NCBI RefSeq assembly: GCF_000143535.2
Contig: NC_037310.1
Location: 434,001-498,000, forward strand
DNA: 64,000 nt
Reading direction: 5' to 3'
Source of the DNA: Botrytis cinerea B05.10
Taxonomy: Eukaryota > Ascomycota > Leotiomycetes > Helotiales > Sclerotiniaceae
Made by a program: the position numbers and the translations under genes. Under the pieces are notes generated by a model that searched no databases, had not been told where the DNA came from, and saw nothing but the letters and a program-made list of their open reading frames with translations. Positions 24,761 to 36,895 of this stretch are shown here, piece after piece (positions within the stretch are counted from its first letter, which is position 1; each line of letters begins with the position of its first letter).

Positions 24761-25820
24761 ATGGCTAAAGGTCCAATTAAAATTCAGCCCCGAGGTCAAG
24801 GAACCTGTAATCTCGTCCACTATCCACTCCAAGATACGTTGACTGCGATCGATGATATCCAGCGACAGAAATATAACAAAGAACTTATTTGCAAGTACTC
24901 ACAGTATTTCACGAACTTATCATCATCTCAATATAGCTCCAGGCTAACCATTCAGTCTGATGCGTAGGGTTAAATATTTATACCTATTTCAGGGGTGTGA
25001 GTGATGAAGGTGACGAAGAACTGCTCCTCAACGACAATTATAAACTACTCTTTCCCTGGTATAAAACACCGAATACGCTTACCGGCATCAAAACATGTTT
25101 CTGGAGGGCCCGCAAGGAGTTGAACAAATTACTAAGACAAAACAACAAACTTATGGGAGTACGTTTTCATTTCGTTACAGTCCTATCTGATCAAGGATGG
25201 CTGCTAAAACTCCACAGGTTGTTCAGCCTGCTGCCTCTTCCAAATTACCACCGAACCTTACTCCGACTCAAAAGAAACAGGTTCAAGTACAAGAACAGGT
25301 GTATGATGCTCAAGTTGCTGCATCGAGAAACGTTTCTCTTTCCACTCAGGCAGCCGGTGCTCCAGAATCCGGTCAATCAGAGTCAAATCATAATCTCTCA
25401 GCACAGAATCACTCGGCAGTTCGTCTTCAGTCTATCGGCCACTTTTCTCCTTGGGTCGAGCCACCCCTAGTATATGATAACTTATTAATGAGCCAAGCAA
25501 CTACGAATCGGAGTGGGCAACCTGGATTCGCACCCGATTCTCGCTCTCGACAAGAACTTTATCAAGCTCGATTCAATGCTAATGCTAGAACGAGAGTATC
25601 TTCTGAGCGTCTATCTCTCCAGAATGAAAGAAGACATGGATATGCTACGGAGACAGACTCAGACTCCGACACCCATACGAAGTCAGAAACCGATGTAATT
25701 GATACTAGTCAACTTTCACTAACACAAACGACTTTCGAATTACCCCGAAGACCAAAAGCCCCTATTCAATCGAGTAGAAAACCTCTAGATACTCAAGAAG
25801 ATATTGAAATGGAGGACTAG
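24761..25820 (+). CDS. Uncharacterised protein, three exons
   Basis: Exons 24761-24894, 24993-25158 and 25218-25820 give 300 residues. The third exon is reached through a 59-bp intron (GTACGT...CACAG) with CTAAAAC as probable branch site. This choice is forced by frame: other acceptors bring in stops. I do not recognise the family. Residues 1-100 look like an ordered domain with aromatic and basic residues (LLFPWYKTPNTLTGIKTCFW, then RARKELNKLLRQNNKLMG). Residues 101-300 are rich in Gln, Ser, Thr and Asn, with an acidic Ser/Asp/Thr tract (TETDSDSDTHTKSETD), and appear disordered. The ordered head with a disordered tail could suit a nuclear or chromatin-associated protein, but nothing in the sequence fixes this. 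The gene lies in tandem with SAM37 and convergent with the PHAF1-like gene. Confidence 0.75.
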
Positions 25821-26911
25821 TACGATTGTAGCGAGTAAAGGTAACCAAGTTGGACCTTATGGGTTTAGCATTTTTTTGCCCCATATTGGCATCAGTCCCT
25901 CTACGTGTGAGGATGTACCGATAGTATAGTAGTCATCCAAGTTTAGCGGTACTACTTCTAGGTGGTCATCTGGTCGCTCTTTGAGAGAAGCAATAGCAAT
26001 ACAGATAGGGGATATGCATAATGATTCACACGATGATTCAATTCCTTTACTCTCTTTGGTTTCATCATTGATGAGAGTATCTAATTTCCTAAACAGCGCT
26101 GCGATTTGACTGGAGGTGCTGGATACCTCTAGTTTCAACTCGATGTGTAGAATTTGCTACATGGCAAGGAGATAAAGGGAATGATACCAGCGAAGCAATA
26201 TTCTAGTCTCTCAATCATAAAACTGTAAATTTGCTGATTAAACGGCTTTGTGACATGTGTTCATCGCAGTGATTCAAGATTCCTCGTTCTCAATATCTGC
26301 AGCCGGCCTGGTGGAGTTTAACTTTGATACTTCTGCGCAAGATATTCTTATCCTTACTCTCCGAGCTAGCCTTGAATCTCCTCTACCGTCCCTTTCCCCA
26401 TCTTCCCATTCCCCAGCCAATATCCATATCTCCATCTCTGACTCCTTCCTTTACAGATCAATTTGTAGAGGGAGGTGATTGTGACTGTTAGAAAATCAGG
26501 ATGAAGATGAGTGATATAGGAATTGCAAAACATGATAATTTACTCAAGAACGGACCTTCATGTTCCTTGGTATCAGATCCAAGAGATCTTCTCTTAGCGA
26601 CTTCACTTACTCACCCCTGACTCGTAAAACGTTTGTTATTTACCAGGATATACTCACTTATGGCGAGTGAAAGGAGATGGTGTCGGAAACGCGATATTCC
26701 AACTTCTTCGTAGCAGAAAATATTTAATATTCAGAACGTTAATGCTTGATATCAGTACAAATGACATAAACTCCCGAATGCCTAACCCGTTCAATAACCC
26801 ACCCATGTATGTATGCAGTCTAAAATATATGTATCACCAAAACACCCGAACTAACACCAACACATTTGTATCCAATCCATCATCCATCAAAACTCCACCT
26901 CACCCACCCAA
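25821..26911. other. Convergent intergenic region
   Basis: About 1.1 kb between the convergent unknown gene (stop at 25820) and the PHAF1-family gene (stop at 26912). A minus-strand frame at 26138-25857 has reasonable composition but begins at TTG and has no splice partner with a good donor, so I do not call it. The remainder is presumably the two 3' UTRs. Confidence 0.5.
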
Positions 26912-28648
26912 TCAAAACACCGTAACACCACTCACAGTACCATTCTTCAGAACTTCAAATACCAATCCCGGAAATCCAAATAGAGTAGTGTTTCCCAATC
27001 CCTTCTCATCTTCCTTCTCAGCATTTCGTTTCCCACCTACGCTATCTTCCCAACCACCAAGTAATTCGCAACTACTTCCTGGACTATCGCCCCAATCACG
27101 ATTCAGCACCATACCGCGTTGTCGTTGTTTGGCTTCTTCGACGTTATTATAAATGCTTTTCCATTCATTGTAAAGACTACTTTCGATCGATGGGAAAGGA
27201 GTTTCGGAGTTGATCGACATGATTTTAGACTTGGATTTTGGGGATAAGTATTCAATTTCCCAGCGACAGCGTCGATGACGATTGAATGGGTATGAGCCCG
27301 GAACATTGCCATGCAATATCACTTTCGTAGCTACTAGACGGGCGGTGGCATCTGTGGGAATAACTCGATTATTTTCTTGCTGAGAACGTGCTTTAGAGGG
27401 GGGAAGCTGTGAGGGCGATGTAGGAGTAGAGACTAAGACGTCGAAGCCATGGTAGAAATAATTATAGAAACATTCTCCTGTAACATTTCCTGCTGCCTCT
27501 CCTTCACCGCTATCGTCATCAGAATCATCCGTCGCAGTGTGAGCTGAGGATTGGTCGGTATCGGTCGAATCATCTCGGAGATCCGTTGAGGCTGGTCGCC
27601 TACCAGTGCTACTTGCAGTTCGAGGTTTGTGGATCGACATCTTCTGATCATTCTTTCGATATATAGCATCAGGTGGCCCGAGTTCAGCCACAAGCTCTTG
27701 AGGAGTTGTTTCACCGAGGAGAATCCAAAAGGGAGTATTGTTAAAACGACGTATCAACTCAAGTTTTCCTCCACCATAAAGCTTAACAAGGCCAATTTCA
27801 TCTGCAACCGGTTCGCGGCCCTTTGTCAAGGGAGCAAATGTCTTGAGGGGTTCAAGGCTCTGCGTGAACAAGTTATCTCTTGCCTCGGGCCAAGATTCCC
27901 CTGAGAATATGGCCATGGAAGAAGCAGGTTGGCCAGCGGATGATGAGAGTAACGAAACAACATCTTTTCCGGGCGACCAAGACGATTTATGGATAGGGAA
28001 GGAAAATGCGACTCCGGGATATGATAATACATATAAGCCCATTCCAGTCTCATCTCCAACTTCAGGTTTGATGTATTCTCCAGGAAATGTCGGACCAATT
28101 AAACTCTTGTAGATATGTCGAAAGGTTGGTCCAGTAAGATGTCCAGCTCCTGCGCCATTTGGTGAAGCAGTTCCACCAGATCTCAACACTTCCCGATCAT
28201 TGTATGTGAGCTTATTTTTTGTGAAGTCTAACACTTCTATCAGTCGCAGACGTTGCTGAGGCCCATCAAAGCGTAGACGGATGCCATTAGAAGGTAGACT
28301 GAGGATAACAGGTTCATCGACAGGAGCTACAGGTTCATAAGTTAAGTCGAGTTTAGGGAATCGGTGTGGTTCGGCCTTTATTCGCGTGATAATCTCATGA
28401 AGTGAAGCTCCTAGAACTGGGGATATATTATTAGTTTCAGTTCTTTGTGGAGGGGAACAATAGATTTATATACCTAGAAAGCCCAGAGCTCGTCCTGGAT
28501 GGACTTGAGCGCTGAATAACGACATATCTGCTACATTTGTATTGGAATTATCAGTCGAAGGCAGAGTGTTTGTACTGAGACTCGAGGTATTTGAATATTG
28601 AATTAATGACTGCGACTGGGAAGTGAGACACTTCCAGAGTGATGGCAT
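26912..28648 (-). CDS. PHAF1 / UPF0183 family protein
   Basis: Homologue of the UPF0183 family (human PHAF1/C16orf70, implicated in autophagosome-related membrane events). Two exons, 28648-28474 and 28416-26912, joined over a 57-bp intron (GTATAT...CCCAG), give 559 residues. The splice restores the family motif in GRALGFLVLGASLHEII. The frame upstream of 28648 is open but lacks an ATG, so the start is at MPSLWKC; an internal ATG at MSLFSAQ is closer to where the animal proteins begin. Family hallmarks include ILSLPSNGIRLRFDGPQQRL, YPGVAFSFPI, and a C-terminal NTTLFGFPGLVFEVLKNGTV. An acidic, Ser/Asp-rich loop (DDSTDTDQSSAHTATDDSDD) interrupts the middle. It is divergent from the kinesin-5 gene across about 0.4 kb. 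Confidence 0.9.
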
Positions 28649-29043
28649 GGTGGGGCTTGAAGCTCGTGATGCTTGGAGTAGAGAAGTGGGATTAGTTTGG
28701 TTGCCGAGGCAACCATTTGTCAGAAATGAAATGTTGATCAAAGAAATTGATTAATCAGAACGTTGAAGAAACATCAACACTTATTTGCGACAAGAACACT
28801 ACGACGACGACATTATATTTTCAAAGGTAAAAGGGTTTTTATATTTTTAAAAGCTATCATCAACATTGAGTTGTTCTCCTTCTGCCAGAAGCGCGTTGGT
28901 CCCCGCGTTGAACTCACTCACTTAATTCTGGATCTTCAAACAAACAAAAACAAACACCAAGACTACCTACCTACCTACCGTACTTCTTTCCCTCGCGAGC
29001 GAGGCAGAAATACGTTCCTTCTTTAAACTATAACCGCCAAATT
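28649..29043. promoter_or_regulatory. Bidirectional promoter region
   Basis: About 395 bases separate the start codons of the divergent PHAF1-like and kinesin-5 genes, so both promoters and both 5' UTRs must fit here. The kinesin side contains a CTACCTAC repeat and a C-rich stretch just upstream of its ATG. I see no clear TATA box. Confidence 0.6.
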
Positions 29044-32000
29044 ATGGCAGGAATACCTCGAGCAACGCCAGCGGCAGCTGTAAATAAAAGGGTAAACACT
29101 ATGAGACCTCCACCAAGACCATCGAGTTCTTTGGCAGGACCAAGACCTTCTACCTCTAGATCAAGCTCAGCAATGCCACCGCCGTCGAGGTCTGGAGCAG
29201 TCTCACCAACAGGATCAGTCGCATCCGTTGCTACATCTACCACGGGAATGAAAAGAAAAGAAAGAGATTTTGAACATGAAGGAGGTGGAGAGACAAATAT
29301 CAATGTTGTGGTACGATGTAGGGGTCGAAATGAGCGCGAAGTCAAAGAAAACAGTGGTGTTGTACTATCAACAGAAGGAGTAAAAGGGAAAAATCTCGAT
29401 TTATCAATGGGACCCAGCGCTCTCAGTAACAAGAGTTACCATTTCGACAAGGTGTTTTCATCCGCAGCAGATCAGGCCATGATTTTCGACGATGTTGTGA
29501 CTCCAATCCTTGATGAGGTACTTTCACTTCTATTATTTACATGTAAGCATTACTGATTATCTTAGATGCTTGCCGGATACAATTGTACGATATTCGCCTA
29601 TGGCCAGACTGGTACTGGAAAAACATATACGATGTCCGGAGACATGAGCGATCATCTCGGGATCCTTTCAGATAATGCTGGAATCATACCTCGTGCACTT
29701 CACGCTCTGTTTAACAAACTCGAATTAAATGATGCAGAGTCTTCGGTGAAGTGTTCGTTTATCGAACTTTACAATGAAGAGCTACGCGATTTAATAGCTG
29801 TCAATGATAGCATAAAGCTCAAGATCTACGACGACAACAGCAAAAAAGGAAGCACCACAACATTAGTTCAGGGTATGGAGGAATCGTATATCAAGACCGC
29901 TAGAGATGGTGTGAAGATTCTACAGGATGGATCTTTCAAAAGACAAGTCGCATCAACCAAGTGTAACGACCTGAGTAGCAGAAGTCACACGGTCTTTACA
30001 GTTACCGCCTATATCAAAAGGACAGCAGAAAATGGGGAGGAATATGTTAGTGCTGGAAAGCTGAATTTGGTTGATCTGGCAGGAAGTGAAAACATTCAAC
30101 GCAGTGGTGCTGAGAACAAAAGAGCTGCTGAAGCTGGTTTGATCAATAAGAGTTTATTGACTCTTGGTCGTGTGATCAATGCCCTGGTTGATCGAAGTTC
30201 TCGCGATGTTCATATTCCTTACCGTGAATCGAAACTCACACGTCTTCTTCAAGATTCACTGGGTGGCCGAACGAAAACGTGCATTATTGCAACAGTTTCT
30301 CCCGCCAAAAGTAATCTAGAGGAGACAATCTCCACCTTGGACTATGCCTTCAGAGCCAAGAACATTCGCAACAAACCTCAAGTTAACCAGCAAGTTTCCA
30401 AAAACATCCTTCTCAAGGATTTTACGTATGAAATCCAAAAACTCAAGGGCGAACTGATTGCTGCCCGACAGCGAAATGGAGTCTATCTTACCAATGAGAA
30501 TTTTGAAGAAATTCAAGTCGAGAGTGAATCGCGGAGAATACTTAGTGAAGAACAAGCAGAGAAAATCGAGACGATGGAAACGAATCTCCGCAACAAGGTA
30601 CAAGAATTGTACACAATAACTTCCAACTTCATGACCATGAAGAAAAAGGCTGAGACGGCAGAATCTGTCTTGGATGAAACAAAAGGTGTCCTAGAACAAA
30701 CCGAATCGGTACTAGAAAATACTCGTCGGACTTTGGAGGAAGAGTCTGTACTTCGAAAGGCTCACCAGAAGACTGAGGAACAACTCAGCATTGTTGGTAC
30801 TGAGCTTCTTTCCACGCTGGGACGCACGGTTAACGATGTTGGCGGTCTCCATGACAAGAATAGGCGAAAGTCGGCTCTTCAGACACTGAATCGAAATGCC
30901 TGGGGCCTCTCACAGGCCCAGGTCTCCGAGGTGACGAGCCTTGTAGAATCACGGGTTGAGGAATTCCGAGAGCAACAACAGGAACTCATGGCCGCTGTCT
31001 CGGGTCGGATGCAAGCATTTGTCGATGGCGAACTGGAGAAATTGGCGGCAACACAAGCATTCCTAGAGGAGAACGTTGTTACTTTTGAGAATTCTGGGAA
31101 GGAGGTATCCGAGCAAACAGATTCAGCCAAGGAAGAGATGAATGTGGTTCTTGAAGAGATCAAAACTCTCCGGGAAGATGTCAAAGTCCGAGTAGGTGAA
31201 GGCCTCCAAGGATTAGCAGTTGCAGCAGAAAGAATTTCTGCAGAAGTGATCAGTGAGCTTGGTGCTTTCCATACTCAGCTTCATGGATCATACAGTTCAC
31301 TAGGTCGAGATTTCAAATCACTTTTTGAAGACCTCCTCAAACACGTCAATGCACAAAAAGCGGAGGCAAACGAACTAAGACAGCAACTTCACGCCGCTGG
31401 TGAGGCCGCCATGGAATCGAATACTGCCATCAATTCCAAACTCGACGAAGTAATTCAAGAAGAACGGAAGCAGGCCGCCGAAGATCGCCAGAACCTTCTT
31501 TCACAGATCTCGAGTTTAGTCATGGCTCAGGGTGAAACTCAAGATGCACGTCTTGGTGAAAAGATTGCCGCTGTTCGTACCGACATTCAATCATCAAATG
31601 AAACTTTCGAAGCTACTCGGGTCAAGTACAGCGAAGGCATGGATGCGTGGAACGAAAAGGAAGAGAAACTTGTCGAGGAAGTCTTGAGGGCTAGGGAGAC
31701 TCTGAAGACAAAGCTAAAGGATGACTGGATGGCTGCAAATAAACACAATGCTTCTATCCAAGCTACGACCAGCTCTGTACATGACGAGACCGTTCGCATT
31801 GTTGATGAACAAATGAAAGATATCAGCACTCAAATGCAAGCACTCGATGATTTTGTCACTCGTGCACGAGCACAGAATGCGGAGCATCATGACCTGCATG
31901 CGAAATCTCTCCAAGGTCTCTCATCTACAGTCAAATCTTCGTATGACAATATCGGTGCACACTTCACATCAACATTTGGTCGTGTTAAAGATCTCGGCGA

Positions 32001-32616
32001 CGAAATGACCTCAAAGACAACAGCTTTAGCCGAGAACCTTACCCCATTAGATGACAATCTTCGACAGCCACTTGCAAATCTTCGCACCACCATTGCTAAA
32101 TCAACATTGCAGGAGTACGAGCCAACAGGAGAGACTCCCCAGAAGGTTCAGTATCAATACACAATGCATTTGCCTAGGACTGAAGCCCATGAAACACTTC
32201 TGGCAGCCCTTCGGCGGCCACAAGCCATGCAATCACCTAGCAAAGTTGTTTTCCCAGTGGTTTACAACGATTCTACCCCTACTGTGAATGAAGAGGTAGC
32301 TTTTGTTCCTATCGAAGAACCAGAAAATAAGCCAACTGGACTTAGGGAGATCGACGTGAACATAAACGCCGGAACACTGAACTCAGAGATCCAAAACCTA
32401 AGCCAAAGCCTAATGTCAAACGGTTCAGCTAGATCTATTGATTCCGACGGATCCACTCCGCCATTCAAAAAGCAAGCAACGGGCAAGATACCAAAGCCAA
32501 AACTATCAAAAAAACCTAGCGTGGTTGCTCTAGAGGGAAGAGAAAATACGATACCGGTGTCTGAAATATTTGCGCAGAGTACAGGAAGAAGACGGAGTCC
32601 AAGGACGGCAGGATAA
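29044..32616 (+). CDS. bimC: Kinesin-5 (BimC/Eg5/Cut7) mitotic motor
   Basis: Plus-end-directed homotetrameric kinesin that slides antiparallel microtubules apart to form the bipolar spindle. Exons 29044-29517 and 29566-32616, with a 48-bp intron, give 1174 residues. A Ser/Pro-rich N-terminus of about 75 residues precedes the motor domain, which starts at NINVVVRCRGRNERE. The P-loop GQTGTGKT is at 171-178, switch I (NDLSSRSHT) at about 292 and switch II (DLAGSE) at about 328. The neck continues as RAKNIRNKPQVNQ. Long coiled coil follows to about residue 950. The C-terminal BimC box, with its CDK-type TP site (TGETPQKVQYQYT), is near residue 1016. The tail is basic and Ser/Pro-rich and ends STGRRRSPRTAG. 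Motor-domain order and the BimC box together separate it from other kinesins. Confidence 0.96.
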
Positions 32617-33257
32617 GGGGGAAATGGCCGGAAACTAGGGGGAGTAGCAGTGTCAGGCTCATCGTGTTAGCATTTTTCGGTGTTGTTGCTAGAGGAGTTA
32701 TAGGGCAAGAAGAAAGGATTGGGATAACGGGTCAACAATTGGTGTTGTGGTGTTTTAGGATATCCAAAGATTCAATATTTTGTTGGAGTTATTACGAAAT
32801 GCTATGTTCTATTCTACACGTTATTTGGATCGGATAATTGCAGCTTATTATGATACTTCGTGACGTTTATGAGAATAACCTTACAACAATACTTGATTTA
32901 TAAGGAAACAGTATCACAAAGTAGGTAGCTGTGAGATTGGGTTCGCTAATCTGGATTATCGTTAATAGGAAAGGTGAAGAGAGGGGCGAAGGGGTAAATA
33001 GGTCACGTGGAGATAAGCGTAAACGATAAGAGGGAAGGCTGAATAATTCAAGCTCGACACAATGAAAGTCCCTTCCCGTCCGTCGCGTCTAGATTTTGTT
33101 GGCCATATTCACAATACTACAACCCAACACCAGAAGTGATTCTCTCATTCTTGAAAATACAGATGCGGCCATGAGCTTCTGCGGGTCTGGTTGCCTCAAC
33201 CTAGATATTCCAGCAATAACCTGAGAAGCCAAACTTCAATACAATCTCATTGCTGCA
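32617..33257. other. Tandem intergenic region
   Basis: About 640 bases between the kinesin-5 stop and the next plus-strand start. It holds the kinesin 3' UTR and the promoter and leader of the ZZ/EF-hand gene. No coding frame or clear regulatory motif was recognised. Confidence 0.6.
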
Positions 33258-36200
33258 ATGTCAGCCACATCTATTACAGCTTCGAATACACTATCGAGAA
33301 GTAGGGGTGCAATACTGGCCCTCGCCAGCTGCGCCGCTGCATATGGAATATACTATTTGTATAGCACAAATGCCGCTGATGTACAAGACAACACTGGGAG
33401 TAGTGGACTACGTAGGAGTAATGCGGTCTACCGACGCCGACGCACAGAAACAACCGACGAGGCTATACCTGCTCAATTACAACCAATTTCACCAGGCGAA
33501 GATGAAGACGCAAATATTGTAGCTAGACCTTTGACAGATGGAGATACGGTAGTGGATGATGGCCCGGAATTTGAGGGCGGCTTAACAGGAAGAGCACCAA
33601 CTGCAGATGCTGAACGAAATGGCCAAAATATTGTTCAGCTCCTCTTTCGTGTTTCCGAAGATGCTACAAGGAGAAATGCATACGTACATAGAGGATGTGG
33701 CTGTAACGGTTGCTCAGTAGTCCCCATCCGTGGAATTCGATATCGATGTGCAAACTGTGCCGACTTTGATCTATGTGAATCATGCGAAGCACAAGGACTA
33801 CATACCAAAACTCATATATTCTATAAAGTTAGAGTACCAGCACCATCCTTTGGACCAAGGCAGATACAACCTGTGTGGTATACTGGCGATCCCGAGAATC
33901 AAGACAGGATGATCACATTGCCAAAGGAGTTGATTGCGAAATATTCTCACGAGACAGGGTTTGAAAGGCCAGAATTGGATGCATACTTTGAGCAATGGAA
34001 TTTCATGGCAAACACACCTTGGCCGGAAGACCCCGATGATATTCACTTGGCTATGGACAGAAGAACATTTGAGCGGTGTTTGGTACCCAGTGGCGGCTAT
34101 AGGAACAATGCCCCAAGCCTTATATTCGACAGGATGTTCGCCTTCTACGATACCAACAGAGATGATCTCATCTCATTCTCAGAATTTCTCAAAGGTCAAG
34201 CATACCGCAAACAAAAGGATAAATGGCGTGTGATCTTTGCGGGATACGATATTGACGACGATGGCTACGTTGACAGGAAAGACTTCCTACGAATCTTTCG
34301 CTCCTACTACGTCTTATATCGCCAAATGCACAAGGATATGGTAGAAGGTCTCGATGAGCAGCATATGATGAGCTCGGAGGCTCATGCTCACCTTAGTGGC
34401 CGTGGCGCTCTTGGGAGATTAATTGGCCAAAGTTCAGGTGCAGGTCTAGGGCCATTTCCAACTTTAGAATCGCGGGCCGGCGAGGGAAAAACTATACGTG
34501 ACGGAGAGATGGAGATTTGGGACGGAAGAGGTGTGATGAGGCCAAGCGCTAACGATACTGGAAATCGAGATGATACTCTTGTTAGTTTTAGTCGGATTTC
34601 AACTGCTCCGATACGTCCCGTTGAAAGGACACGAGGCTACTGGCGGTTCTTGATGGAAGACCCATCTACAGAGAGTGAAGACGCTGTTCTTGAAAGAATT
34701 TCCGAGGAAATTCTACGAGAAACTCTTGAAGAAAACGATCCCCAGTGGGTTCCAGATGATCCTGTTTTGCTTGACGCATCTAACATCTCCGAAAATCCCT
34801 TTTTAACTCCCGCGGAGCATGCAACAGTAAATTTTGAACGTCGTCGACGTGATTTGAACATAACTGATGAAGATGTTCAATCAGTTTGTGGACCAGAATA
34901 CTCATTGTCAAATATTCCGGAAAGTGCTCGTCCTTTCATCATAAAGCATGCTATTAAGAGACAGAAATCCCGATATATATTGCACGAGAGGTGGAAGCGT
35001 AGACAATTTTATACTGATGAAGAAGAAGGGGCATCACCACCTGCTGACTGGAACATTGAGGAAGATCTTCCTACAGTTGGCGCTGATGGAGAAACCTCCA
35101 AGTCCCAATTTAATCAACGGCCGACTATTCATTCCCGCTCATCCTCTAAGGTAAGATTTGCGGAGGACATTGATGACTTTGATACCCGCTCAAATCCTTC
35201 GACGTCTTCGCGAAGCGTCCCTGAACGTTGGGGTGGAATGGAAATACCTGATGCAGAGAAAGACGTGGGGAAGGAGATCTTGTACCAAGTCTCTCAACAA
35301 GCCTATAATGAAATACTTGATCCATTATTCCTAACTAAAGAAGATATGGCGGTGGCTGTCTTGGAGACAAAGAAAGAACGCGACAAATACCGACATCTTT
35401 TCAGCACTGTTGACTTTGTGAGGTGGGCTACGGCTAAGAAAGTCGAGGAAGATAAACTAGTTACTAGCGAGACCGTTCACACACGTAATGATGCTGTTGG
35501 AGGAGCAAGCATCAATCCACGGCCTGTATGGCCCACTATTCCTGAGGTAGAAGTCGAAGACATACGTTTAAGACAGCTAGATGAACTTCTGGAAGCTACG
35601 GGTTACCAAGTGGAGGAGTCTAGTGATGTCAATGATACAACCAGTGAAATAATCGTTCCTGACTTGGAGCTATCAGGTCTTTCACATCGTGAATTTGACC
35701 TTGATATGGCAGTGCTCGAATTTCAACATGCTCCTTATTACAAGGACGATCCTCTGAGGGCATGGAAATATTATGTTGATAAAAACAACCTCAATCTTTA
35801 TCAACAACGCGACTTCTTTTATGCTTTGCAGCCTCTATTACCACCGACTCTTCTGTTCTATATCGACGTACACCTTAAGGAGAAAGAAGAAGAGCGTGAT
35901 GAAGTTTCCAGTTTTACCAGCACCCAATCGTCTGAGCATAGAGATCCTACGCTCCCTCAATTCAGGCCAAACTCTGTTACAGATGATGTGTTTTCTGGCA
36001 GATCTGTTGGAGAACACCAGCCAATTTCAGATATTTCAGATTCTGAGCCTTCTACTGCAGCTTCTTCCAACCTCAAGAAACAGCATTCCCAGAAGGAAGA
36101 CAAGAGACCAAGTGATGAGGTATTATACGAGTTGTGGAAGGTTGAAAATGTGGAGCAGGAGGGCAAGGAGAGAGGTGGATTGGGAAAAATAAACTTCGAG

Positions 36201-36293
36201 GAGTTTGAACAGTGTGTTAAAAAGGAGGCGGCTAATGGGAAGGGTAATGCGATGGACTATTTGGGAAGCTGGATTGAGTTCTGCATCCCTTAG
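33258..36293 (+). CDS. Membrane-anchored ZZ zinc-finger and EF-hand protein
   Basis: One uninterrupted frame of 1011 residues. A hydrophobic segment at about 17-37 (GAILALASCAAAYGIYYLYS) is a likely N-terminal anchor, possibly mitochondrial or ER. A ZZ-type zinc finger follows at about 142-191 with cysteine pairs CGCNGC, CANC and CESC and closing histidines (HTKTH). Two EF-hands follow at about 297-309 (DTNRDDLISFSE) and 330-342 (DIDDDGYVDRKDF), both with usable calcium ligands. The remaining ~650 residues are acidic and mostly predicted disordered by eye, with short ordered blocks such as PYYKDDPLRAWKYYVDKNNL. The C-terminal segment (NFEEFEQCVKKEAANGKGN) resembles half an EF-hand. A ZZ finger combined with EF-hands suggests calcium-responsive scaffolding; the role is inference and I know no gene name. 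Confidence 0.88.
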   Translation: MSATSITASNTLSRSRGAILALASCAAAYGIYYLYSTNAADVQDNTGSSGLRRSNAVYRRRRTETTDEAIPAQLQPISPGEDEDANIVARPLTDGDTVVDDGPEFEGGLTGRAPTADAERNGQNIVQLLFRVSEDATRRNAYVHRGCGCNGCSVVPIRGIRYRCANCADFDLCESCEAQGLHTKTHIFYKVRVPAPSFGPRQIQPVWYTGDPENQDRMITLPKELIAKYSHETGFERPELDAYFEQWNFMANTPWPEDPDDIHLAMDRRTFERCLVPSGGYRNNAPSLIFDRMFAFYDTNRDDLISFSEFLKGQAYRKQKDKWRVIFAGYDIDDDGYVDRKDFLRIFRSYYVLYRQMHKDMVEGLDEQHMMSSEAHAHLSGRGALGRLIGQSSGAGLGPFPTLESRAGEGKTIRDGEMEIWDGRGVMRPSANDTGNRDDTLVSFSRISTAPIRPVERTRGYWRFLMEDPSTESEDAVLERISEEILRETLEENDPQWVPDDPVLLDASNISENPFLTPAEHATVNFERRRRDLNITDEDVQSVCGPEYSLSNIPESARPFIIKHAIKRQKSRYILHERWKRRQFYTDEEEGASPPADWNIEEDLPTVGADGETSKSQFNQRPTIHSRSSSKVRFAEDIDDFDTRSNPSTSSRSVPERWGGMEIPDAEKDVGKEILYQVSQQAYNEILDPLFLTKEDMAVAVLETKKERDKYRHLFSTVDFVRWATAKKVEEDKLVTSETVHTRNDAVGGASINPRPVWPTIPEVEVEDIRLRQLDELLEATGYQVEESSDVNDTTSEIIVPDLELSGLSHREFDLDMAVLEFQHAPYYKDDPLRAWKYYVDKNNLNLYQQRDFFYALQPLLPPTLLFYIDVHLKEKEEERDEVSSFTSTQSSEHRDPTLPQFRPNSVTDDVFSGRSVGEHQPISDISDSEPSTAASSNLKKQHSQKEDKRPSDEVLYELWKVENVEQEGKERGGLGKINFEEFEQCVKKEAANGKGNAMDYLGSWIEFCIP

Positions 36294-36895
36294 GTACTTC
36301 GTTGTAATCCTAGCCCTAGCCTTTCTTTGAAAGAATCCTCAGTGAACACGGTCGGCTGATATTTACGGGAACGGGCAAAGATGACGAGGATGATGATTCG
36401 ATCGAGGAAGTCGGTGATGAGATTGATGTTGATAATGTCAATGTTGATGCCAGTGACCTTTAAGTAAATATTGTTGAGGATGAATAAATTAGGGAAGAGC
36501 AAGAGATCCTCTCCAGTGAGTGGGAATCAGACATTGCAAATGGAGACTATCGATCGAGAGATTGACTGTCATTCTGGCATGGATATGACAAAACAGGCAG
36601 ATGATGCTGCCGTCTTATTGTAGAGAGAGACGAGGGCAATGAAGTGGATGAATTTATGTATGAATAAACCAAAATTATGACAGCGAGCCAAAGAACATCA
36701 AGACCTTTAAGATTATCTTATGTGTATGTGCCTTGCGTGTGTATAAAGCTTCGCCGGTGCAGGGGATACTTTGTGTGCTGGTACCAGGATTACCTCCTTG
36801 AGGTCCCGACACTTGTTAACTATTGGCTATTTCAAAACAGCTTCATGTTTATAGGTGCGAAAGATTGGATTGTTGTTCCAATGATTGTTGAGCAT
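36294..36895. other. Convergent intergenic region
   Basis: About 600 bases after the ZZ/EF-hand gene. No supported gene; a 70-codon minus-strand frame and a 76-codon plus-strand frame have no recognisable features. It presumably contains the 3' UTR of the upstream gene. Confidence 0.5.

Noticed and set aside
24997..25470. 157-codon frame taken as a single exon
   Set aside because: It begins at GTG, and its second half is an out-of-frame reading of the true third exon; splicing at 25158/25218 gives a better protein.
25857..26138. Minus-strand 93-codon frame beside the gene ending at 25820
   Set aside because: It starts at TTG, and no good donor joins it to an upstream exon.
26667..27152. 161-codon plus-strand frame
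   Set aside because: It lies largely antisense to the C-terminal coding region of the PHAF1-family gene and downstream noncoding DNA; Asn/Pro/Ser-rich shadow.
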